Below, one piece after another: positions 1 to 8,454 of a stretch of 64,000 nucleotides of DNA. The stretch's first letter is position 1. Every line of letters begins with the position of its first letter. The stretch covers positions 124,001 to 188,000 of the forward strand of contig NZ_SNAQ03000010.1 in NCBI RefSeq assembly GCF_004375085.3. The letters run 5' to 3'. A program made the translations under genes and the position numbers. The notes under the pieces are model-generated. The model ran no database searches. It saw only the letters and a program-made list of their open reading frames with translations, and was not told the DNA's origin. This DNA is from Lewinella sp. W8 (GTDB lineage Bacteria > Bacteroidota > Bacteroidia > Chitinophagales > Saprospiraceae).

Positions 1-809
1 CCGACTCCGTTATCCGAAAACGGATTGTCGGCCTGACTGTAAAAATACACGGCATCGTTTCCGGCGATCAACTCCAGTCTCAGGGAGATTTCCTGGGTGA
101 ACACCTGGTTTACCCGGTTCAGACTGGTCACTACGGCACTTTGGACAAAAGCGGCGTCCGCCGGAACAATTGCGCCGTGGTAATTACTGTACTCCACGGT
201 GGCACTGACGGCTACCGTATACTGCCTCAGAACGCAGTCACCCGCCAGATTACTTCTTTCTCCTACCTCCACGTCGTTGGCTTCTTCCCCCGGCGTTTCG
301 CAGTGAAAGGGAACCGCCGGCTCGGGCAAATCTTCCCGACGGTAGAGTTGATAGTAGGCAAGCTCTCCCCGGAAAAGAGGGTCAATGTAGTAGGACGGAC
401 CATCTCCTCCCCGGACGGACGCGTGGAAACCTCGCTCGGTCCAGTCCAGAAAAATGGTTTGCGCCGGATTATCCGTATTGTAGCCGTACCAGGTCCGAAT
501 ATTCGGAAAGCGCTCCCGATCCTCGGCGGCCATCAGGTCATAAGCGACGATGCGGAACTCGACCGTGCCGCGGCCAGGAGCGGGAAGGATGAGGGGCATA
601 CCCCCGGCCTCGGGAGATGTTTCTGCTTCGTGCGGGGCCAGGAAGAGACTTGATCGAAGAGATTCCGGATCAACCTGAAGTATCCGTGCCTGCTTGGGCA
701 CTATTCGACGGTCACCGCTCAGCCCTTCGGGATTAATTGTTTTCCAGGTCTGACCCTGCAGGAAAGTAGTCGTCAATACCAGGGACACCAACACACATAA
801 ATAACGCAT
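1..809 (-). CDS. Reprolysin-like zinc metallopeptidase, N-terminal part (runs off left edge)
   Basis: An open minus-strand frame starts at ATG 809-807 and is still open at base 1, so only about 269 N-terminal residues are present. It begins with a signal peptide (MRYLCVLVSLVLTTTFLQGQ). A propeptide-like region follows, with segments such as IRTWYGYN and FLDWTERGFHA. The segment near residues 200-240 (RQYTVAVSATVEYSNYHG, then VVTSLNRVNQVFTQEISL) matches the start of the M12B-like catalytic domain in secreted Bacteroidota metalloproteases, which normally continue to HExxHxxGxxH and a T9SS sorting tail. The zinc motif would lie beyond the window, so catalytic competence cannot be judged. Likely secreted. 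The family call is by motif recognition. Confidence 0.7.
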   Translation of the reverse strand, partial: MRYLCVLVSLVLTTTFLQGQTWKTINPEGLSGDRRIVPKQARILQVDPESLRSSLFLAPHEAETSPEAGGMPLILPAPGRGTVEFRIVAYDLMAAEDRERFPNIRTWYGYNTDNPAQTIFLDWTERGFHASVRGGDGPSYYIDPLFRGELAYYQLYRREDLPEPAVPFHCETPGEEANDVEVGERSNLAGDCVLRQYTVAVSATVEYSNYHGAIVPADAAFVQSAVVTSLNRVNQVFTQEISLRLELIAGNDAVYFYSQADNPFSDNGV

Positions 810-929
810 CGTAAATGAATCTAACTCAGTGCAAAAAAGACGATCATGAGATTACACCCCAATCAAAAGGAGCGCTAAGTTAGTTCAATAAAATCCAACC
901 AGACGGGGCATTAATCAATTGGTTGCCGA

Positions 930-1361
930 TCAGTGAGAACTGGTAGCTTTGGGGGTGGGTGCCGTGATGGTGCCCGCATCTACTCCCTCCGTAAATTCTT
1001 TCTGGTAAGGCGTGACCATGTAAAAATACAGGGCCCGGGAGAAGCGAAACCACCATACGAACAGCAATGCTCCTACGGTGATCAGGGCGACAAAGGATGT
1101 CGCCAGCGAAAGGTCAAAAACCCAGTGCAGTAACATCACAAACCCGAGGCAGAAGAAACCCGAACCAATGTAGGATAAGAACATCGCTCCCCAGTAAAAT
1201 CCGGGCTCCGGAAAATAATCCTTGGCGCATTTCGGACAGTGTTCGTACTGTTCGAAGGGCTGCTTAAACGAAAAGGAACCGGTAGGAAACAAGTCTCCGC
1301 GTCGGCATCGGGGGCAGCGTAAGCCAAATAATCCGGAGAGCAGTGATGGGCGTGAGGGCAT
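930..1361 (-). CDS. DUF983 family membrane protein
   Basis: A 143-residue protein. A zinc-ribbon-like N-terminus has two Cys pairs, CPRC (about residues 16-19) and CPKC (about 42-45), followed by the family hallmark PEPGFYWGAMFLSY. Two or three hydrophobic segments follow (about 58-80, 85-105 and 108-118). Both the length and the order cysteine pairs then membrane anchor fit DUF983, whose function is unknown. It is flanked by a metallopeptidase and a serine hydrolase on the same strand, with gaps of 120 and 97 bases, so it is probably transcribed separately. A -7 box lies about 20 bases upstream. Confidence 0.85.
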   Translation of the reverse strand: MPSRPSLLSGLFGLRCPRCRRGDLFPTGSFSFKQPFEQYEHCPKCAKDYFPEPGFYWGAMFLSYIGSGFFCLGFVMLLHWVFDLSLATSFVALITVGALLFVWWFRFSRALYFYMVTPYQKEFTEGVDAGTITAPTPKATSSH

Positions 1362-1381
1362 GGGGGCTTGATTGATTACCG

Positions 1382-1389
1382 CAAAGTTA
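1382..1389 (-). promoter_or_regulatory. Bacteroidota -7 box upstream of the DUF983 gene
   Basis: The minus strand reads TAACTTTG, an exact match to TAnnTTTG, about 20 bases upstream of the start at 1361. No TTTG is present at the expected -33 spacing, so support is from the -7 box alone. Confidence 0.4.
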
Positions 1390-1458
1390 CCTAGCGCAAA
1401 AAGGGTGATCTGCGATATTGATCACAAAAAAGATGAGAATCATCATTTTCTGATTCAC

Positions 1459-2697
1459 CTACCCGCCGAGATGCCGACTAATCCTGGTGAACAGCCCCAG
1501 GTAGCCATCGTCGTATTTCCTGCCCAGGCGGACGATGATGACCTCCCGGTCGGGATCAACAAACAAATACTGATTCATGATGCCCAGGGCATAAAAGTCA
1601 TTGGAGGCGTAGTGAATGTGCCACTCGTTGGCGCCCGCCTCCAGCGGGTCAACGTAGAAGTGGGGGATTCCGAGTGATCGAGCGCCCTCGACGGCCGCCA
1701 GGGAGTCGGGATAGGTGTATTGCTGCCCATCCTTGCGGGCGATTCCTCCCCGGCCGTACCACTGGTACTGGTAATTGTCATTTTCCATATTCGGAGTGGT
1801 GGAGGCTTCCACCCACTCCCGGGAGATGATCTGCTGACCATTCCAGTTCCCGTCGTTCAGGTATAACCGGCCAATTTTGGCCAGGTCCCGTGCCGTAGCG
1901 TTAAGGCAGCAAAAGGTCTTTCCGGATCGGTTCTTCTTGTCGTCAACACTCCAGGTGGCGTCGAACTCCATTCCCATCGGCTTCCAGACCTTCTCTTCGA
2001 GGTATTGCCCGATTTCCAGGCCGGTTACCTTCTCCACCGCGATGCCCAGCAGGGCCGTTGACACACTTTGGTACTGGTGGACACTCCCGGGCTCAAAATT
2101 GAATTGGTACTTGCTGATCTGCTTGAGCTGATTGGTGCCATAGTACAGTTTGGCCACGTGCGCAAAGGGCGATCCGTAGGCCTCCCGGAAATTCAGTCCG
2201 GATCGCATATTGAGCAGGTGCTTGATGGTGAGCTTTTGCCAGTCGGGGTCATCCTGTGGCAGCTCGGGAATGTATTTGGTGATGGGGTCATTGATGTCTT
2301 CGATGAGCCCCTCATCAACCGCAATGCCCACCAGAAGACTGGTCACCGATTTGGAAACGGAGAAAAAGGTGGAAATGTCATCCGGCTCCCGCCCCTCAAA
2401 GTAATTCTCGTACACGATACTGTCCCGGTGCACGACCAAAAAGGCCGTGGTTGAGGTCTTGTCCAGCAGGGTAGTAAGGTCCTGAGCCTCGCCGTGATAA
2501 TTGTCCCGAAAATTGGCCAGCGGCCGCTTTTTCGCCGGGGGGAATTCAAAGGTGTTATCGGGATTAGTACCTACGGGGGTGTAAGGAAAAATTTTGTAGT
2601 CGGTAATGTTGGCCTTGTTCCGGGTGAAAAATCGGGGGACGTGGCAGGCCGAAAAAATCACGGACAGCAATAGGGTAGGGAGAAAGAGTTTTTTCAT
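1459..2697 (-). CDS. Serine hydrolase lipoprotein (class C beta-lactamase / DD-peptidase fold)
   Basis: A 412-residue protein with a lipoprotein signal: MKKLFLPTLLLSVIFSAC with the lipid-modified Cys at residue 18. The serine-hydrolase SxxK motif is visible as S113-V-S-K116 in FFSVSKSVTS, and the second motif is Y209-Q-S211. LLNMRSGLNF (about 161-170) is a typical family segment. Such proteins are penicillin-binding-protein-like esterases, amidases or peptidases; their substrates cannot be inferred from sequence. Expected to be anchored at the cell envelope. It stands alone: the neighbours on the same strand are 97 and 182 bases away. The third catalytic motif (KTG/HxG) was not confidently identified. 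Confidence 0.88.
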   Translation of the reverse strand: MKKLFLPTLLLSVIFSACHVPRFFTRNKANITDYKIFPYTPVGTNPDNTFEFPPAKKRPLANFRDNYHGEAQDLTTLLDKTSTTAFLVVHRDSIVYENYFEGREPDDISTFFSVSKSVTSLLVGIAVDEGLIEDINDPITKYIPELPQDDPDWQKLTIKHLLNMRSGLNFREAYGSPFAHVAKLYYGTNQLKQISKYQFNFEPGSVHQYQSVSTALLGIAVEKVTGLEIGQYLEEKVWKPMGMEFDATWSVDDKKNRSGKTFCCLNATARDLAKIGRLYLNDGNWNGQQIISREWVEASTTPNMENDNYQYQWYGRGGIARKDGQQYTYPDSLAAVEGARSLGIPHFYVDPLEAGANEWHIHYASNDFYALGIMNQYLFVDPDREVIIVRLGRKYDDGYLGLFTRISRHLGG

Positions 2698-2796
2698 GAT
2701 TTCCAGTAATCTTCAAATCGGGGCTTAGCGGGCTTAATTAGCCGAGGATCGGCAAATTACGTTATCCAGAAGTTTTGGCCACTATCCGAACGACTT

Positions 2797-2818
2797 GGCA
2801 CCTGCGTCCCGTCGCCCA
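2797..2818 (+). repeat. Copy of the dispersed 20-bp GC-rich motif
   Basis: Close match to GCACCTGCGCNCCGTCGCCC, a motif found in at least seven places in this window. This copy lies in the 182-base intergenic space between the serine hydrolase and the SMP-30-like gene; nothing else was recognised there. Confidence 0.6.
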
Positions 2819-2879
2819 CAACTAATTTTGCTTGGCCCACGAACTACTCCTTAGCCCGGTAGAGGAGTGACTAAAATCA

Positions 2880-3935
2880 TCAATCCAGGACGTGAAATCC
2901 AACCCCCACATCATTCAGCGTCCCCAAAAGCAGAGAATCTCCTTTCCTTTCAACGCTGGAAATGCCCGAAAATTCGGGGGAGAGGTCCGTCCAGAACTGC
3001 AGCATCTCTCCGCCGTCGGAGAGGGCCAGGATCTGGTTACCCTTGACGGGCTTCGGCCACCAACTCCGGGGCAGTTTCGTGGTGAGCCTCCGCGTCCACG
3101 GCCGGGGTAAAATGAAGTCGTGCAGCCCGGTGCGCGGACTGATGAGGGTCAGGTAGAAATTACCGTCGGACCCCAGGCTGATGCCATCCGGCCATCCGGA
3201 CAACCCCTCGATGAAAATGTCATGACTCCCGGCCTTGGGGCCGGAAATCCAGTAACGCAGGGTACGAAACGCTCCGGTCTCGTTGACCAACGCAAAGCTG
3301 CCGTCCGGACTGACCGCCACCCCGTTGGCAAAATGCAGGTCGTCGATGAGCCGCTCCGTTTTTCCGGTCCTGGGCTCGTAGCGGTAGAAAGCTCCGTTGC
3401 CCCGTCCTTCCAGTAGGTCCAGCTGAAGGTCCTCGTCTCCGTATTTGTCGGAGGCATCGGTAAAATAAATGCGACCGTCCGGGGCAAGGTCCACGTCATC
3501 GGTCAGTTGAAAGGCTTTCCCATCGTATTCACTGACCAGTATCCGATGACCGCCGTTCCGCAAATCAATCACCGCCAAGCCATCCCGTTCCACGCAAACG
3601 TACAGGAGGGTGTCTCCCACCAGGTCCATGCCGATGGGGCGGCTCGGAAAGCTATCGATGACGACCGTAGGACCGGAATCCTTCAGGTCAAACCGCAGGA
3701 TACGCCCGTCTTCGTGGCCCGTGTACAGCCAGCGTTTATTCGCGGAAAGGTCAATGTCTTCGCACCCGGAACAGTATTCCGTAAAGCTGACCGTAAGCGT
3801 TGATAATGCGCCATTATCCCCCAACTCCTCGCGGGGAAACTCCAGGGCCACGGGGTCAATTGGAGCGGGCGTGAGCAACAAATAGAGGAACAGGACCACC
3901 AAAAGGCCCAGAAGGGTAAGTACAATTTTCCGCAT
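2880..3935 (-). CDS. SMP-30 / strictosidine-synthase-like beta-propeller protein
   Basis: A 351-residue protein with an N-terminal hydrophobic anchor (about residues 4-22), so probably membrane-tethered and periplasmic. The body has propeller-like repeats: GCEDIDLSANKRWLYTGHED, DDVDLAPDGRIYFTDASDKY, HFANGVAVSPDGSFALVNET and WPDGISLGSDGNFYLT. This order is typical of the strictosidine-synthase/APMAP branch of the SMP-30/gluconolactonase superfamily, which are mostly metal-dependent lactonases or esterases; the actual substrate is unknown. It lies just downstream of the HscA-like gene on the same strand, with a 41-base gap, so co-transcription is possible. A TATCTTTC box ends 3 bases before its ATG, implying little or no leader. 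Confidence 0.85.
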   Translation of the reverse strand: MRKIVLTLLGLLVVLFLYLLLTPAPIDPVALEFPREELGDNGALSTLTVSFTEYCSGCEDIDLSANKRWLYTGHEDGRILRFDLKDSGPTVVIDSFPSRPIGMDLVGDTLLYVCVERDGLAVIDLRNGGHRILVSEYDGKAFQLTDDVDLAPDGRIYFTDASDKYGDEDLQLDLLEGRGNGAFYRYEPRTGKTERLIDDLHFANGVAVSPDGSFALVNETGAFRTLRYWISGPKAGSHDIFIEGLSGWPDGISLGSDGNFYLTLISPRTGLHDFILPRPWTRRLTTKLPRSWWPKPVKGNQILALSDGGEMLQFWTDLSPEFSGISSVERKGDSLLLGTLNDVGVGFHVLD

Positions 3936-3938
3936 GCC

Positions 3939-3946
3939 GAAAGATA
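3939..3946 (-). promoter_or_regulatory. Possible -7 box next to the SMP-30-like start codon
   Basis: The minus strand reads TATCTTTC, one mismatch from TAnnTTTG. Transcription would start within or beside the ATG at 3935, giving a leaderless or nearly leaderless mRNA. No clear -33 partner. Confidence 0.3.
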
Positions 3947-3976
3947 ATGGCTGGCGGAAGGTTCGTCTGGAAGAAC

Positions 3977-5866
3977 TTACTCGTCGAGCTCCGTCGCCGA
4001 GGAGCCCTTCATGGCCGCGGCGACGTTGCGATCAAGGGCCTCGTGAGCCAGCGGAGTGGTAAAATCATTGAGTTCCTGCAGGGCCTGGTTGATGGCGTCC
4101 TTGTCGGTTCCCGCTACAGCTTTTGCCAATTTCAGGGCTTCCCGCTCGATGGCTTGCACCTGGTCTTCGGAGAGCCAGGATTGGTTTTGTTCGAGGAACT
4201 TTTTGGTACTCAGCAAGACATTGTTGGCTTCGTTACGCGCTTCCACCAGGGCCCGGGCGGCCATGTCACCTTCGGCGTTGGCCAGGCTGTCGAGCAGCAT
4301 CTCGGCCATTTCCTCTTCGGTGATGCCGTACTGACTTTTGATCGTTACGCTTTGGGACTGCCCGCTGCGGTGCTCCATGGCTTTGACGCGCAGGATGCCG
4401 TCGGCGTCAAGGTAGAATTGTATTTCGATTTGGGGTATCCCGGCGGGCATCGGGGGGATGTCGCTGAGGATAAACTCACCGAGTTTACGGTTGTCGGCCA
4501 CCATGTCGCGTTCCCCCTGGTAGACGGCAACCTTCAGATTCTTCTGCCCGTCCATACTGGTGGTGTATTTACGCCCGACCCGGGTAGGAACCTTACTGTT
4601 CCGGGCAATGATGGGGTCCATCAGGCCGCCCACCGTTTCAATACCCAGCGAAAGCGGGGTAATGTCCAACAGCAACACGTCTTTCTGATTGCCGGCCAGT
4701 ACGTCCGCCTGAATGGCCGCGCCGAGCGCCACCACCTGATCGGGGTCCAGGCTGTCGTTTACCGCCTTGCCGAAGAAATCACCCACCCGTTGCTTGATCA
4801 GGGGGACCCGGGTGGAGCCGCCCACCATGATGACGTGATCGATGTCTTCGGGCGTGAGGTCCGCATCTTTCATGGCGCGAGCGCAGGATGCCAGGGTACG
4901 CTCCACGAGCGGTGCAAACAGGTTTTCTGCCGTAGTGCGGTCGAGCGAGAATTTTCCGTCTTCCGAACGGTAGACCTCTTCCGTGGAAAGGGCCTTTTTG
5001 GCGCGTTCCGCTTCCAGGCGGATGGCTCCACGCTCTTCGGCGCTGTTGAGTTCTAGCTGCTGCTCTTTGGTCCAGTGGTCAACGATGGCCTGGTCAAGAT
5101 CATCGCCGCCCAGGAAGGTATCCCCGTTGGTGGACAGTACTTCAAAGATGCCCTGTTCGATCCGCAGAATGGATACGTCGAAGGTGCCCCCACCGAGGTC
5201 GTATACGGCGATGGTCCGTCCTTCGTCCGTTTCCTTGAGCCCGATGCCGTAGGCCAGGGAACTGGCGGTGGGCTCGTTGACGATCCGGAGGACGTCGAGG
5301 CCGGCCAGCTTGCCGGCGTCCCGGGTTGCCTGACGCTGAGCGTCGTTGAAGTAGGCCGGGACGGTGATGACGGCCCGACTGACTTCCTGCCCCAGCTCAG
5401 CTTCGATGCGCTGCTTGAGGTGGCGAAGGATGTGGCCCGACAATTCGATGGGACTGTAGTAGCGGTCCTTACCGTCGGCTCCGGGGACGGCAATTTTCAC
5501 CAGCCGGTCTTCATCTTCGTCGATGATGCGGTAGCCGAAGCGCTCACTGAATTTTTTCAGGTCCCCGTAACTCTTGCCCAGCAGGCGCTTGACGGAGTAG
5601 ATTGTTCGCTCGGGGGCCGTGAGTAGTTTTTCGCGGGCTTCGTCTCCCACCAGAATGTCTCCGTCCTCGGTGAAGTGTACGATGCTGGGCACCAGCACGT
5701 TTTTGCCGTCTTCTCCCGCAACCGCAATCGCCCGGCCATCCGCTACGTGAGCAACCAGGGAATTGGTGGTGCCCAGGTCAATACCGACGATGAGTTGACC
5801 TCGGGAGCTGACGGCTTCGTCCTCCTTTACGTTTCCGGCCTGTAAGTCGATACTGAATTTAGCCAT
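3977..5866 (-). CDS. hscA: HscA-type Hsp70 chaperone
   Basis: A 629-residue Hsp70. The start at 5866 ([12 protein letters not shown]) is preferred over an in-frame upstream codon because this N-terminal extension is characteristic of the Bacteroidota HscA-like group. The ATPase domain has [14 protein letters not shown] (about 24-37), [16 protein letters not shown] and [15 protein letters not shown]; the substrate-binding domain has [17 protein letters not shown]. It has NSLVA where housekeeping DnaK usually has NSCVA, and it lacks DnaK's disordered glycine-rich tail, ending in SSATELDE. HscA helps transfer Fe-S clusters from IscU; no isc genes are adjacent here. grpE and dnaJ lie 25 kb away. 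A divergent DnaK remains possible. Confidence 0.82.
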   Translation of the reverse strand: MAKFSIDLQAGNVKEDEAVSSRGQLIVGIDLGTTNSLVAHVADGRAIAVAGEDGKNVLVPSIVHFTEDGDILVGDEAREKLLTAPERTIYSVKRLLGKSYGDLKKFSERFGYRIIDEDEDRLVKIAVPGADGKDRYYSPIELSGHILRHLKQRIEAELGQEVSRAVITVPAYFNDAQRQATRDAGKLAGLDVLRIVNEPTASSLAYGIGLKETDEGRTIAVYDLGGGTFDVSILRIEQGIFEVLSTNGDTFLGGDDLDQAIVDHWTKEQQLELNSAEERGAIRLEAERAKKALSTEEVYRSEDGKFSLDRTTAENLFAPLVERTLASCARAMKDADLTPEDIDHVIMVGGSTRVPLIKQRVGDFFGKAVNDSLDPDQVVALGAAIQADVLAGNQKDVLLLDITPLSLGIETVGGLMDPIIARNSKVPTRVGRKYTTSMDGQKNLKVAVYQGERDMVADNRKLGEFILSDIPPMPAGIPQIEIQFYLDADGILRVKAMEHRSGQSQSVTIKSQYGITEEEMAEMLLDSLANAEGDMAARALVEARNEANNVLLSTKKFLEQNQSWLSEDQVQAIEREALKLAKAVAGTDKDAINQALQELNDFTTPLAHEALDRNVAAAMKGSSATELDE

Positions 5867-6002
5867 AGTCTGCGGTTTGGGGTTCGGGGAAGGCAACGCG
5901 GGAAGGGGATACCTGGTTGACCACGCTGGTGGAAAAGGAATAATCCTGGTGAATCGGGGAAGGTGACTCCGGAGAGCGCGGATGTTTTATCACGCTCCGC
6001 TA

Positions 6003-6165
6003 AGAGCTTGTTTGGATTTTGGTCGTCTGGCCGAATTTGAGAATTTTTTGGTGGCAGCAAGGCGGGAAAATCGGAATATAGCAGCGCTAAATGAGGATTT
6101 TCCCAACGAAGCTAGCGCCAAAAAAGGCCAAATGGAGGTCGATTATTAAAGTCCAAACAAGCTCT
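6003..6165. mobile_element. MITE-like element with 14-bp terminal inverted repeats
   Basis: The ends AGAGCTTGTTTGGA (6003-6016) and TCCAAACAAGCTCT (6152-6165) are perfect inverted repeats. The interior continues as an imperfect palindrome: TGGCCGAATTT and TTTTTTGGTGGC on the left pair loosely with AGCGCCAAAAAA and GGCCAAATGG on the right, and GGGAAAATC with GATTTTCCC in the middle. No coding frame is evident. It fills most of the 373-base gap between hscA and the ECF sigma gene; the rest is a terminator (6173-6203) and unremarkable sequence. Size and symmetry suggest a non-autonomous transposable element. No target duplication was established. Confidence 0.6.
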
Positions 6166-6172
6166 AAAGCAA

Positions 6173-6203
6173 AGGGCGATGTCGGATTGCCCGACATCGC
6201 CCT
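6173..6203 (-). terminator. Rho-independent terminator of the ECF sigma gene
   Basis: A perfect 13-bp stem (AGGGCGATGTCGG with CCGACATCGCCCT) and a short ATTGC loop, followed on the minus strand by CTTTGCTTT. It lies 37 bases past the stop of the sigma gene. Confidence 0.7.
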
Positions 6204-6239
6204 GCTTAGTGGATTGGAGCTTATCGCTCCGCAAGAGGT

Positions 6240-6776
6240 TTACGCTACGCTGCGTTCCTTCATAATCTCTTCGTACATCTTCTGAAGCTTCTTACGCGCA
6301 AAGAAGATACGGCTCTTGATGGTACCCAGTGGGCTGCCGAGTTGCTCGGCGATCTCATCATACTTGTAGCCCTGGTAGGCCATCAGGAAGGGCACGCGGA
6401 AATCATCGGGCAGACGATCTACCAGCTGCTGTAACTCATTAAAGGTTACTTCGCTTTCACCGTCATTCAGGACCGTTTTGTTACCACTGTTGATGTAGTA
6501 GTTATTCGGCGTTTGGTCGATAATCAGATTCCGACGGACTTTCTTACGGTAGTTATTAATAAAGATGTTACGCATAATGGTCACCGCCCAGGCCTTAAAG
6601 TTGGTGCCGGGGTTATACTTTTCAGCGTTGGTCATGATGCGGAGGGCCGTATCCTGATAAAGATCTTCGGCGTCATTCATATTACCCGTCAGCTTCAGAC
6701 TGAAGGCGCGGAGGCTGTTCGTAATGGAAGCCAAAAGGTCTTGAATATCTTTCTGTTGTTTCTTAGTCGCTGTCAT
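6240..6776 (-). CDS. ECF-type RNA polymerase sigma factor
   Basis: A 178-residue sigma-70 family protein with only regions 2 and 4. Region 2 holds DAEDLYQDTALRIMTNAEKY and NFKAWAVTIMRNIFINNYRK (about residues 36-80). Region 4 holds LPDDFRVPFLMAYQGYKYDE and IAEQLGSPLGTIKSRIFFAR (about 121-165). No anti-sigma gene is adjacent on the same strand. A strong promoter with both elements at 20-base spacing lies 38 bases upstream, and a terminator follows, so it is a monocistronic unit. This well-conserved Bacteroidota lineage often lacks a neighbouring anti-sigma factor; its regulon cannot be told from here. Confidence 0.93.
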   Translation of the reverse strand: MTATKKQQKDIQDLLASITNSLRAFSLKLTGNMNDAEDLYQDTALRIMTNAEKYNPGTNFKAWAVTIMRNIFINNYRKKVRRNLIIDQTPNNYYINSGNKTVLNDGESEVTFNELQQLVDRLPDDFRVPFLMAYQGYKYDEIAEQLGSPLGTIKSRIFFARKKLQKMYEEIMKERSVA

Positions 6777-6813
6777 TTGGGAATTACTTTTCTGGAGTTG
6801 TAAAAATCTTTGA

Positions 6814-6845
6814 CAAAAATAGGGGTTATTTAGACCTTTTGCAAA
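6814..6845 (-). promoter_or_regulatory. Bacteroidota sigma promoter for the ECF sigma gene
   Basis: On the minus strand TTTG (6845-6842), exactly 20 bases, then TATTTTTG (6821-6814). Both elements match TTTG-N20-TAnnTTTG. Predicted transcription start is about 30 bases before the ATG at 6776. Confidence 0.7.
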
Positions 6846-6915
6846 TAAGATCGGGCCTGCATGCCACTATTTGTACTATATTGTTACAAGAACCCTGCCA
6901 TAAATGATCGTTCGG

Positions 6916-6981
6916 GTAAAAAAATTTTACATTTATCAACCATTAGGGTCATTTAAGTGTAAATTCGATACAACAGTTTAC
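6916..6981 (+). promoter_or_regulatory. Possible operator/promoter of the XRE regulator gene
   Basis: GTAAAA and TTTTAC, separated by AAA, form a palindrome at 6916-6930. A -7-like TACATTTA (6928-6935) overlaps it. Further GTAAA (6959-6963) and GTTTAC (6976-6981) half-sites follow before the start at 6990. The arrangement fits autoregulation by the XRE protein; this is inference. Confidence 0.35.
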
Positions 6982-6989
6982 GAGACTAT

Positions 6990-7523
6990 ATGGAAATCGA
7001 GGAAGTTACTCCGTCTGAGGTTCGGACGCCAACGGCTTTGCCGAACTTCATTGCCTCCAATATCCGTTTGCTTCGCAAGCGGTTGGGGTGGTCTCAATCC
7101 GAACTTGCCGACCGGGTAAACCTTAACCGGGGGAATATCGCCAGTTACGAGAGCGGCTCCGCGGAGCCAAGTATTTGTAAATTGCTGAGAATCAGTAACG
7201 TGTTTCACGTAACTACCCGGGATATTACCCGCCTGGACTTGCGGGATAAAGATCAACTACTGTTGGCGAAACGAACCCACGCGGCCGAGGCACGGAAGGA
7301 AAACGAGCGTTTTCTGGCCTTTCGGGATCGCGCCGATGAACTGGGGGAATTGGTCAGCAGCAGCCGCAAGCTGTTCGATTACAAGCGAAGCCACCTCGAG
7401 AATCCCTGTAAGGAAGCCGAAATTTTCGCGGTTCAGTACCAGCAACTCTACGAGGTGACCCAACAGCTCATGAAGGAGCACCAGGAACTCCTTGGCAGCC
7501 TCGGCTGTCAATGCAAGCAGTAA
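6990..7523 (+). CDS. XRE-family helix-turn-helix protein with C-terminal coiled coil
   Basis: A 177-residue protein. Residues about 21-75 are a Cro/C1-type HTH: IRLLRKRLGWSQSELADRVN, then NRGNIASYESGSAEPSICKL. The rest (about 85-170) is charged and helical with heptad-like spacing, suggesting dimerisation, and ends in CQCKQ. No peptidase or ligand domain is visible. It is divergent from the ECF sigma gene; the 213-base space between them carries a strong sigma promoter and GTAAA/TTTAC half-sites, so it may regulate itself or its neighbour. Targets unknown. Confidence 0.85.
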   Translation: MEIEEVTPSEVRTPTALPNFIASNIRLLRKRLGWSQSELADRVNLNRGNIASYESGSAEPSICKLLRISNVFHVTTRDITRLDLRDKDQLLLAKRTHAAEARKENERFLAFRDRADELGELVSSSRKLFDYKRSHLENPCKEAEIFAVQYQQLYEVTQQLMKEHQELLGSLGCQCKQ

Positions 7524-7843
7524 TTATTGCATTTTGCTGACTTTTTGGCAGCTTCTTCTCCGGCCCTGGCAGCTTCCGGACGAATTGCTTATTCGATTTA
7601 GCCCAAATATTTAGCTGAGTCCCGGGCCTTACGTATCCTCAAGATAATTAGGTCTTAGCGCGGTGCCCTTGCTCGTTCTGCGAACGGTCGGCCAACCCCG
7701 CTCCGCGACCAGGAACGGCCTTCCAGGTCGAAGGAGGTATGCTTAGCATTAGTTCCTTAGCCTTCCGCCTGCGAGGCAGTGATGAATCTTGGCGGGGTTT
7801 GGTTAATACGGAAGACCTTTATCAGGTTTCCTCCGCCTCCGCC
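7524..7843. other. Intergenic region, 320 bases, no recognised feature
   Basis: Between the XRE gene and the convergent DUF4112 gene. It contains a short direct repeat (TGGCAGCTTC twice, near 7547 and 7568) and small imperfect palindromes, but no convincing gene, terminator or known repeat. Confidence 0.5.
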
Positions 7844-8347
7844 TCAGCCTTGCATTACATCCAGTAGCCAATTCACCGCGCTGAAGAATCCCCAAAGGAT
7901 AATTCCGATCAGCACGAGGATCATAATGACCACCGCCAGAATCACCGGCCAGACGCTTCCCCGGTGCTTCCCGACTTCATAATACTCTCGCATGAGCAGG
8001 GCGTTCCGGTAGTTGGCTTTGTACACCAGGTCAAAAATGTTTCCGAGCACCGGGATGGTGCCGACCAGAGCGTCGAGCCCTACGTTAAAGAGCATCCGCG
8101 CCACCAGGCGCGGACTGGCACCATGCTTGGCCATGGTGGCCACCAGTACACCCGACATGGCAAGCGAAATAAGATCTCCCGCGCCGGGAATGAGGCCCAG
8201 AATGAAGTCAGCCCCAAAGCGAATGTCGGTGCCGGGAATGCGGAATCTGGTGTCCAGTAATCGACTAAAGCCGTCTACCCAGGCTAATTGGGGGACGGAC
8301 CGCTGCTCTTCGGTGAAGATGGGAGCATTGGAAGAAGGATTATTCAT
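7844..8347 (-). CDS. DUF4112 family membrane protein
   Basis: A 167-residue protein. The DUF4112 core lies at about residues 25-120, with DGFSRLLDTRFRIPGTDIRF, DFILGLIPGAGDLISLAMSG and FNVGLDALVGTIPVLGNIFD. A strongly hydrophobic segment (VWPVILAVVIMILVLIGIIL, about 133-152) follows. The glycine-rich GLIPGAGD and GTIPVLGNIFD stretches are amphipathic membrane segments typical of the family, which has no assigned function. A -7-like box ends 4 bases before the ATG. It stands alone, convergent with the XRE gene and divergent from the CBS gene. Confidence 0.88.
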   Translation of the reverse strand: MNNPSSNAPIFTEEQRSVPQLAWVDGFSRLLDTRFRIPGTDIRFGADFILGLIPGAGDLISLAMSGVLVATMAKHGASPRLVARMLFNVGLDALVGTIPVLGNIFDLVYKANYRNALLMREYYEVGKHRGSVWPVILAVVIMILVLIGIILWGFFSAVNWLLDVMQG

Positions 8348-8351
8348 GGCC

Positions 8352-8359
8352 TAAAGATA
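8352..8359 (-). promoter_or_regulatory. Possible -7 box next to the DUF4112 start codon
   Basis: The minus strand reads TATCTTTA, one mismatch from TAnnTTTG, 4 bases from the ATG at 8347. It would give a leaderless transcript. Confidence 0.3.
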
Positions 8360-8454
8360 GCGGGTGCGTTTAATCATCGATTAAAATGACCAATTCGTGG
8401 GGAGGTGTTTATCGGCTGCGCCTAACTTGCAAACGTAATTAAACCGCCAATTGC

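Noticed and set aside
141-653. Plus-strand 170-codon frame at the left end
   Set aside because: It is antisense to the metallopeptidase frame that runs off the window edge, which has a signal peptide and family motifs.
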